64,000 bases of DNA from Steromphala cineraria (lineage: Eukaryota; Mollusca; Gastropoda; Trochida; Trochidae): contig OU744731.1 of the NCBI GenBank assembly GCA_916613615.1, forward strand, positions 19,252,328 to 19,316,327. The letters are read 5' to 3'. Below the pieces are notes generated by a model that was given only the letters and a program-made list of their open reading frames with translations, searched no databases and was not told where the DNA came from. Both the position numbers and the translations under genes were made by a program. Of this stretch, positions 56,119-64,000 are shown piece after piece; the first letter of the stretch is position 1, and each line of letters begins with the position of its first letter.

Positions 56119-56515
56119 ACCTACAAGGTAGGGATCAAACACTGCAGCAGTGTCGTACATGACGCCTTATACGTCAACATTTTTGCATTACCGGATGTTA
56201 CAGTAACATCTATTCCTCCTACAAGGTAGGGATCAAACACTGCAGCAGTGTCGTACATGACGCCTTATACGTCAACATATTTGCATTACCGGATGTTACA
56301 GTAACATCTATTCTCCCTACAAGGTAGGGATCAAACACTGCAGCAGTGTCGTACATGACGCCTCATACGTAAACACTTCCAGCATTTCCAGATGTTACAG
56401 AAACATCTTCTTAATTAGTAGGACCGACTACTGCAGCAGTGTTGAACACGACGCCAAATATGCAAACATTTCCAACAATACCAAATGTTACAGTAACGTC
56501 TACCTTCATGATATA
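56119..56515. repeat. Tandem array, four units of about 98 bp
   Basis: Units begin at about 56119, 56217, 56315 and 56412 (CCTACAAGGTAGGGATCAAA). The first two are nearly identical; the fourth is strongly diverged. Each holds two near-palindromes, CACTGCAGCAGTG and TGTTACAGTAACA. It directly follows the putative exon ending at 56082. Confidence 0.82.
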
Positions 56516-56899
56516 TATTCAACTCTCCAGAGTATGCAGCCATGAGCCATGTACCAGCGACCAATGAACAATCAAATGTCACTTGATTATCACTCATGAA
56601 CCAAAGCTCTAACCTCACCGACTCCCCGAACTCAGTTACAAACAGTTACGTCATAAACCAAAACTGTCATTTAATGATCGTTATTTTCTTATTCAATGCA
56701 TCATCATTCCATGAATTTTAAACCGTCCTCACTTCAAGCGAGACAGATACTACTGTAACATCCTTTTACCAACATGGTATATTCCAATCACTGCACCTTG
56801 ATATGTTATGAATATACATCACCACTGAAACATACATACAACCCAAAGTCAACAAACACAAAACTATACACCATTGGTTTACAATAAACCACTGTTTTA

Positions 56900-57420
56900 G
56901 CATGAACTTTCAATTTTACCATACAGTGGCTCTTTACCATACATGTATGCCACTACTTCAAAATACATCATCTCTTCACAGTTCATCAAAACATCACCAT
57001 AAACCACAACTTCAAAACACAATCACCTCACAGTATATCACTTCACCATATACCATTACTACACCATATACCATCACTTCACCATGTACCACCACTTCAC
57101 CATGTACCACTACTTCACCATGTACCAACACTTCCCATGTATTGCCACTTCACAGCAGTCACTTCACCATACTGTGCTACTTCACCATATACAATCAATT
57201 CACATCACCTCACCACAAACCGCCATTCACCATAAAGCACCAGTTAATCAAACCATTGCTTCAGCATTTACCACCCACTTCACACACCGCCACGACATCA
57301 CCACTTCGCCATAAAAGAGTTCACCATATTACACCTTCACTTCATATTACACTTTCACTTCATATTACAACTTCACTTCAAAACAAAAGTCTTCATTTCT
57401 TTCTACATAACCCATGTTAG
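56900..57420. repeat. Degenerate CACTTCACCAT-type simple repeat
   Basis: Units of about 17 bp (TACCACTACTTCACCATG) repeat irregularly. A 172-codon Thr/Ser/His/Pro-rich frame arises because the repeat lacks stop codons; not called as a gene. Confidence 0.65.
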
Positions 57421-57512
57421 TACAAATTTATTAAACTAGTTATTACTTCAAACACGTAAACTTGCAAATATGACTATCCTGCTGTCAATTTTAGTGAGTG
57501 AGTGAGTGAGTT

Positions 57513-57556
57513 ATTGTTTAGCGCCGCTTGGGCAATATTGCAGCCATTAGCGGCGA
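57513..57556 (-). other. LINE C 3'-terminal hairpin
   Basis: GCCGCT (57523-57528) pairs exactly with AGCGGC (57549-57554) around a 20-nt loop with GGGCAATATTGCAG. 3'-terminal structures are recognised by the RT of several LINEs. The same block appears at 28094-28155. Confidence 0.6.
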
Positions 57557-57682
57557 GAAAGTTAATGAAATTGCCTAAATATGAAAAATGATTGCAAAAG
57601 CAGATAATGGAACAGCGCGAAGGCTGAAAATCATCAGCATAATATCACAAAGTTGTTAAAAGCTGATATATAGTATTAAAAT

Positions 57683-60600
57683 TTATAACTTTTCAAAAAG
57701 CTCGATTTCCTTAAGAAAATCTAAAATACGGTGTTCACCGAAGTGATAAAAAAGTTGTGAAATGGAAATATTAGGGTAAAATGTTTCCCTGATTTGGGCT
57801 GTGTCCCAACACTCACACAATATGTGTTTAACAGTGAGGGGACATTGACAGGGTATACACATAGGGGGATCTTCCCCCTTTAAAAGATAAGAATGAGTTA
57901 AATGAGTATGTCCAATACGACATCGTCGAAGGACACAAGCTTCCTGCCGGGTAAAAGAAGAAAGAGATTTATAACCTAAATGAGGTTGAATGGTATGAAG
58001 TTTGTTATGTTGTTGCTGGTCCCATTGGGACCTCCAACGCTGTTTAATGTAGGATTTAATAGCTGGTTTTGAATCTGTATATGGAACTTTAGTTGGTGAA
58101 ATAGTTTTGAAGTTTAAAGCTGCCTTCGCGGCTGTATCAGCTTTATTGTTGCCTCTAATACCCATGTGGCTAGGAAGCCAGCAAAAGACAATGTCGCATT
58201 GAAGAAAGGTATTATGAAGTTTTAGAATATCTCTGATCACGGGGTGATCAGTTTTACAGTTTTTGATAGCCTGCAAGCAGGACAATCATTTGGAGTTGAA
58301 TTTTTGATGTGCTGAATGGCCTTCAGGATGGCCTTTGCTTCAGCAGTAAAGATACTGCTGCCGTCATGCAGCCTTGAAGCGTAAGTTGTTGAAGGTGTAA
58401 CAGTTGCTGCTGCAACTGTAATGCCATCCTTAGAGCCATCAGTGTAAATTGCTTTGTAATCTGAATAGAAATCGCGAAGCTCATTGAAAGCCTGCAGGAA
58501 GATTAATTGATTGGTGTTAGATTGTTTGTGTGTGCTTAAGCTAAGATTAACACGGGGCTTCACCAACTGCCATGGAGGAGTGGCAAGCAGACCGTATTCT
58601 GCTATTGTTGTTAAATCAATATCCGATTCTTCGACATGCTGTTGAAGGCGGATTCCAAGAGGTGGAATTGCTTTTGGCTTTGAAGCATACAACTGCTGGT
58701 ATTCTGGGCTGAATACGCAGTTGTAGGCAGGATTTGAAGGATTTGATTTAAGTTTTGTTATATATTGGAGTGCTAGCTTGATGCGCCGATCTGCTAGCGA
58801 TGGCTCATCAGCTTCAACATAAAGGCTTTCGACAGGTGAAGTTCTAAAGGCCCCAAGACAAAGTCTGAGACCCTGGTGGTGGATTGTATCTAGCATTTTG
58901 ATATAAGAGGGGCGGGCAGATCCATAGATTATGGATCCATAATCGAGTTTAGAGCGGATGAGAGATCGATAGAGATGAAGAAGAGTTTCTTCATCTCCAC
59001 CCCATTTAGCGTTAGATACGACCTTTAGAAGGTCCAAAGCTTTAAGACATTTAGCTTTAAGGTTTTTGATATGAGGGATGAATGATAATTTACTATCAAA
59101 AGTAAGACCAAGAAACTTGGCCTCAGGTACGACCTTGATTGGAGTTTTATCCAGAAAAAGCTCTGGATCTTTGTGCATTTTGCGCATATTGCAAAAATGC
59201 ACACATGATGTTTTAGCTTTGGAAAACTTGAAGCCGTTTTCCAAAGACCATTTGTGGATTTAGTTAGACAGAGCTGCAGCTGCCGCTCAATTGATGGCAT
59301 ATTCTTGCCTCTGCAAGAAACTCCAAAATCGTCCACAAAAAGTGAACCATCTGTTTGATCGTTTAATACTTTAGCCAAGCTATTGATTTTAATGCTGAAT
59401 AATGTAACTGATAGTATACTTCCTTGCGGGACACCCATTTCTTGATCAAAGAATTCAGAAAGAGTGGAACCAACACGGACCTTGAATTGGCGATCATGTA
59501 AAAAATTTGAGATAAAATGAGGCATTCGACCCCGCAGGCCGAATTCAAATAAGTCTTTGAGGATGCCATGCTTCCATGTGGTGTCGTATGCTTTTTCCAA
59601 ATCGAAAAAGATTGACACAGCATGTTGCTTATTGATAAATGCATCTCTTACGAAAGATTCTAATCGAACAAGATGATCAGTTGTACTTCTTTGTTTACGG
59701 AAACCACATTGAATGTCAGTAAGTAATTTGTTGGTTTCCAAGTACCAGACAAGACGATCATTGATCATCCGTTCCATAGTTTTACATACGCAACTAGTTA
59801 AGGCTATAGGACGATAGTTGGAAGGATCTGTGTGATCCTTTCCTGGTTTAGGAATGGGGACGATGGTGGCATTGTGCCAACAAGATGGAAAGTCACCCGT
59901 TTCCCATATATGATTATATACCTCAAGCAAAACCTCAAGGCAAGATTCTGGTAGATGTTTTAACAAGTGATAATGGATATTGTCAGGACCAGTAGCTGTA
60001 TCGTGAGCCTTGGAAAGTGCTGTTTTAAGTTCTGACAAGGAGAAGTGCTCATTATAGTCCTCCCCATTATCAGATTTGAAATTAGGTTTTTGTTTTTCTT
60101 GAACCTTTTGATATTTTTGGAATTGAGGAACATAATTTGCTGATGAAGAATTTTTGGAAATGGTTTCTGCCAACTTATTGGCAATGTCGGTTTTAGCTGT
60201 AAGGAGGTCACCATTGACCTTGAGATGTTTTATTGTTGATTTAGAACCTTTGCCTTTGATTTTACTAATCATATTCCAGACTTTGCTCATAGGCGTTCTG
60301 GAATTTATTTTTGAGACATAGCCTCGCCAAGATTTGCGTTTTTCTTGATTGACTGTGCGTCGAGCCTTGGCCCGGGCTTTGCGGCAGCCATCAAGATTAC
60401 CTGGAGTTGGATGTTTATTGAACTTGCGTTCAGCCTTTTTGCGGGCTTTGATATCTTGCCTGCAAGTATCATTAAACCATGGTTTAACAATACGAGGATT
60501 GGATGTTGATTTAGGAATAGTTTCCTCAGCAATTTCTATTAATTTATCTGAAAATGTTTGAATAGGATCTTCAGATTTTAATATTGATTTGAAATTTATG

Positions 60601-61328
60601 TTTTCCCTGCAGAGGGATGAAAATGTATCCCAGTCTGCTTTTGCAAATTACCACTGAGGATTGTGTTCTTCAGGTGAAGGCAGTGCAGGCTCCAGTACCA
60701 CTGGAAAGTGATCACTACCACACATATCCTCGTGGACTGACCAAGTGAAATCGTTAAGCAAAGATGGGTCAGTAATTGATAAATCAATTGCAGAATATGT
60801 TCCTGAAGCAGGATGCAAGTAAGTATTTGTCCCATCATTAAATAATGAGAGACCATTATTGTCAAGAAAATCTTCAACTTTTTTACCCTTGTCATTGGTG
60901 GAATTACTTCCCCACAAGGGGTTATGACTATTAAAGTCCCAAAGAATGACACATGGCTTAGGGAGTTGTTGAAATAGATTATCAAGATCTTGCAATCTAA
61001 GGGTATCTGATGGTGGAACATATATTGAACATAGTGTTCTGGTTTTAAATAAGCTGAGTTGTACAGCTACAGCTTGGAGTTTTGTTTTGAGAGGGATTTG
61101 ACTGTGAATCACTCCTTGTCGAACAAGGACTCATGCACCACCCTCTGCCTTTTCTAATTCCGCTGAAAAGGCATTATAGAAAGTAACGCCACGCAAAGTG
61201 TCATTATCCGATTGTTTAAAATGGGTTTCCTGCAAGCATATTGCCTGAGGATTATATGATTGAGCAAGTAAGGAAAGCTCATTAAAATTGGCTTTAAAAC
61301 CACGACAATTCCATTGGAGAATTGCCAT
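57683..61328 (-). pseudogene. LINE C ORF2: endonuclease, RT, RNase H
   Basis: ATG at 61328 (MAILQWNCRG), 38 bp past the ORF1 stop. Endonuclease: LQWNCRG, CLQETHF, VILWDFNSHN (Trp for the usual Gly), CGSDHFPV. RT: TATGPDNIHY, NYRPIALTSC, FFDLEKAYDTTWK, GVPQGSILS and FVDDF. RNase H: KAIYTDGSKDG, FTAEAKAIL and WLPSHMGIRGNNKAD. C-terminal knuckle CIPCQCPLTVKHILCEC. Lesions: TGA 61131-61133 (likely an Arg codon), TAA 60648-60650 before FAKADWDTF, a one-base shift near 59245, and at about 58260 a shift or deletion that removes the segment expected to hold the second catalytic Asp (before SCLQAIKN). Confidence 0.9.
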
Positions 61329-61365
61329 AATTAATAAAAATGTGGAAAATATATACATTTTAAAA

Positions 61366-61912
61366 TTATTCTAGGAGCCTGGAGAGCTTGCGCCCACCTG
61401 GATCCTCAGAAGATGCTCTGTGCCGCGATGGAGAGCGACTTGTTGACCTGGAAGGACATGGGGATTCGTCCATGTTCTCGTCCAGGTCCAGGTCCTTGAA
61501 CCTGTTTGAAACACTGACAGGGTTCTTGTCAGCCTTTGAGACCCTGTCAGTGGTTTTGTGCTTATTTGAGTTCCTGTTTTTGTTTTTCTTTTTGTTTTCA
61601 TTTGATGGAGAAGGAGGAGATTTAGGAGCCAAAGGAGTTGTTGGGATATTAGGGTTGTATATTGAGTTTTTATCAGAAGTGGTCATGGTGATGTTGTTGT
61701 ATGTTTGAGTTTGAATAGTGTTAGGTTTTGCTAGTTGAGGTTTATATTTGACTGGCTTAGGTTGATTGAGCCAGGTGGTGTCAGTCTGGATGGCAACTAT
61801 TGCCTTTGATTTTGGAGTAGCTGCAGCTGCAGCGTAGGAAGCTTTCTCATTTGCAGAGAACAGTTTCCTGGCCTCCGCAAATGGGATATTTTTTTCAGAT
61901 TTGAATTTAATT
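61366..61912 (-). pseudogene. LINE C ORF1, C-terminal part
   Basis: Continues the frame across the removed insert: KFKSEKNIPFAEARKLFSAN, an Ala-rich stretch, TWLNQPKPVKYKPQL, then a basic, Asn/Lys-rich and Ser/Arg-rich tail (NENKKKNKNRNSNKHK, SRSTSRSPSRHRASSED) likely to bind nucleic acid. Stop at 61366-61368. Confidence 0.83.
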
Positions 61913-63215
61913 AGCAGCCCCGTCTAAGGACGGGGCTGCTATCAGTTTTTGTGAAGTTTCCATCGCCGCCGCCGCCGCCGCCGCGTCCGCCGCACTCGTA
62001 CTACTAGCTATAACTTTTTTCCCCTAAGCTTTCCAGAACTCTTATTCATACCTTACTCCTCATACCTCGGGGGAACGATTTTGACACGTTCACTTTCAAG
62101 GTCAAAGGTCAAGGTCACGAGCTATGTATTCACACTAAGAATTCCTTGTAAACGCGATAACTTGAAAAGTTTTTGTGCTATGAAGCTCTAACTTGGTATA
62201 TATCATCCTTGGAAAAGTAAAAAATTTTGAAAAGGTTTTGGCTACAATCCGTCAAAGGTCAAGGTCACAGCAAGGTCATGACGTAAGCATGTTTTAGCGA
62301 AAATGCTTTATTTTAACTATGAACACTTTTAATCAATACATGATTGTTATACTCTAAAAAAAGTGTTCAATGATTGTGTGACCTTGAAGGTCAAAGGTCA
62401 AGGTCATGAGATATGAGTTATTACAAAATGCACTTAATTGGGGTATAACTTTATCCCATTTAGCTTTTCAGAACTCATGAACATGTTTAAATGTTAATAC
62501 TTCCAGGGAATCATTATGACATGTTCACTTTCAAGTTCAAAGGTCAAGGTCACGAGTTATAAAATCACCACAAAATTCTTTGTAAACACGGTAACTTGAA
62601 AAGTTTTTGTGCTATGAAGCTCTAACTTGGTATATATCATCCTTGGAAAAGTAAAATTTTTTGAAAAGGTTTCGGCTACAATCTGTCAAAGGTCAAGGTC
62701 ACAGCAAGGTCATGACTTAAGCATGGTTTAGCGAAAATGCTTAATTTTAACTATGATCACTTTTAATCAATACATGATTGTTATACTCAATAAAAAGTGT
62801 TCAATTATTGTGTGACCTTGAAGGTCAAAGGTCAAGGTCATGAGATATGAGTTATTGCAATTCCTTCTAAACACAATAACTTGAAAAGTTTTTGTGCTAT
62901 GAAGTTTAGATTTTGTATATATTATCTCTTGAGAAGTTCAACATTTTCAAAAAGTTTTGGGTACTAACTGTCGAAGGTCAAGGTCAACATATATGGAGAA
63001 AATGGATTAATTGTATTTTTAACACTTTATTTCATTACAATAATGTTATACTCAATGAAATGTGTTCATTGATTGTGTGACCTTGAGTGTCAAAGGTCAA
63101 GGTCACGAGAAAATTCCCAATTTGGTGAGGCCTGTAAAAGGCGGAACAGGGTAAGGCGAAACCCAAAGTTCCGGGGCTGCTCTGCTTTTGCGGTATCCCG
63201 CAAACGCTAATCTAG
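61913..63215 (+). mobile_element. 1.3 kb Helitron-like non-autonomous insert in LINE C ORF1
   Basis: Starts with a perfect 12-bp hairpin (61913-61940: AGCAGCCCCGTC, loop TAAG). Ends with a 7-bp hairpin (63187-63204: TTTGCGG/CCGCAAA) 11 nt before a CTAG terminus followed by T. A near-terminal hairpin plus CTRR is the Helitron 3' signature; the 5' TC is lacking and both host flanks are TT, which would also suit Helentron-type elements. The interior has a GCCGCC run and about two and a half repeats of roughly 400 bp carrying AAGGTCAAAGGTCAAGGTCA motifs. Without it the LINE frame reads RESKI-IKFKSEKN. No Rep/helicase gene. Confidence 0.75.
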
Positions 63216-63873
63216 TTATTTTACTTTCTCTGATGAAAGTAGGGCATTGTTTGGAGGACGCCATGTGGGGCCCTTTGCAGTTTGGACACATGTGAGGAGC
63301 TTCACAGGTGGAACTATCATGGTTCCCCTTGCCACATTTCTGGCAGACCGTGCTACCGCGGCAAGAGCGGGAACCATGTCCAAACTTCTGGCACTTAAAG
63401 CACCGAAGTGGGTTTGAAATGTATAGTTCCACCTTGATAAGAAGATACCCAGCCTTGATGTTAGGGGGAAGTGTTAAAGTACCAAATTCCATCAAATAGG
63501 TGTTTGATGGAAAGGTCTTGTTCTTTTCTTTATCCTTGTATGTGAATCTCTTCACATGTGTGATGCCTTGGGGTTTGAGCTCTTCCACAAGCTCGTCCTC
63601 GGACATGTCGGAAAGGACCCTGTCCCTGTCACGAACAATGCCCTTGCAGCTGTTGAGAGAACGGTGAGGGGCGACTTTAACAGCCACCCCAGCAAAATTT
63701 TTGAGTTTGAGAAGATTTGCAGATTGTTGGTGAGTATTACACTCAATAAGAAGAGAGCCAGTGCGCAGTTTGGTAATGTTTTTAACTGTACCAGCAACTC
63801 CTTTGAATCCTTTTTCAATAGCAAAGGGATTAAGCTTAAGTGGCTCGCCACCATTGCTGCCTCCCTCCATCAT
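63216..63873 (-). pseudogene. LINE C ORF1, N-terminal part with CCHC knuckles
   Basis: RNA-binding gag-like protein. ATG at 63871-63873 (MMEGGSNGGEPLKLNPFA). Residues about 20-150 form a folded domain (GSLLIECNTHQQSANLLKLK, ITHVKRFTYKDKEKN). CCHC knuckles follow at about 158-215: CFKCQKFGHGSRSC, CQKCGKGNHDSSTC and CPNCKGPHMASSKQC (the last with altered spacing). Host sequence ends at PTFIRESKIT, where the 1303-bp insert enters; the reading beyond (RLAFAGYRKSRAA) is insert sequence. Confidence 0.85.
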
Positions 63874-64000
63874 TAACCCTTACGATGCGGCTATATATTT
63901 TTGCTCTACAAGCCCACGTGGCGGAATTGTTTTGTCCGGTGCCAGCCACCGTTATATCCTGATTAACCGCTTCTTTATTTTTGTGCGCGGATATACATAT

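Larger units (their letters stand above)
57493..63985 (-). mobile_element. LINE C: I/Nimb-like non-LTR retrotransposon with RNase H
   Basis: Order on -: 5' UTR (63985-63874, upper limit uncertain), ORF1 with three CCHC knuckles, ORF2 with endonuclease, RT, RNase H and a zinc tail, 3' UTR with a hairpin and a (GAGT)n tail at 57493-57512. RNase H and a CCHC ORF1 are typical of the I group, which includes Nimb elements common in molluscs (family knowledge). ORF1 is split by a 1303-bp insert; ORF2 has two nonsense codons, two frameshifts and a deletion. Confidence 0.9.

Noticed and set aside
56902..57420. 172-codon Thr/Ser/Pro/His-rich frame on +
   Set aside because: The CACTTCACCAT-type simple repeat lacks stop codons in this register; a second register is also open for 76 codons.
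61388..61708. 106-codon + frame in LINE C
   Set aside because: Antisense of the basic ORF1 tail.

Overview
Animal nuclear DNA, probably from a mollusc and possibly a gastropod. Introns have GT-AG borders, intergenic DNA is AT-rich, and LINEs and short DNA-transposon relics are dense. The GTGAGT-tailed hairpin repeat and the short elements with ATCCCCCG or ATGCCCCC ends resemble molluscan repeats as I remember them. No bacterial gene organisation, rRNA or CRISPR array is visible. The organism call is inference. ||| Layout. 1-1.8 kb: 3' part of a C2H2 zinc-finger gene on +. 1.85-6.2 kb: decayed L1/Tx1-like LINE (A) on -. 6.8-9.7 kb: fragments of unrecognised genes, with a short inverted-repeat element in an intron. 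13.6-26.2 kb: one broken multi-exon gene on -. Its product would combine Cys/His motifs, a DUF6589-like region, a complete FEN1/XPG-type set of nuclease acidic residues and a CXC-like cysteine cluster. A young 5.5 kb LINE (B) is inserted in it, and exactly 446 bp of the gene is duplicated on both sides. 26.9-37.5 kb: a nest of non-autonomous DNA transposons, including a 4.0 kb element with 117-bp terminal inverted repeats. 36.5-46.4 kb: AT-rich, nearly gene-free block bounded by inverted arrays of a GTATAC-type motif. 47.2-48 kb: small unrecognised gene on - with overlapping frames. 52-57.4 kb: possible gene starts, paired repeat copies, a weak spliced ORF and a tandem array. 57.5-64 kb: I/Nimb-like LINE (C) with RNase H on -, its ORF1 split by a 1.3 kb Helitron-like insert. 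||| The window is mostly selfish DNA at several ages. LINE B is the youngest datable event, because its two flanking copies differ at only 2 of 446 positions. The host gene was already damaged, because both copies carry the same in-frame stop. The strongest candidates for something undescribed are the nuclease/CXC gene family, the 446-bp duplication made by LINE B, a repeat family whose palindrome is kept by paired base changes, and the nuclear-receptor half-site clusters carried by several repeats.
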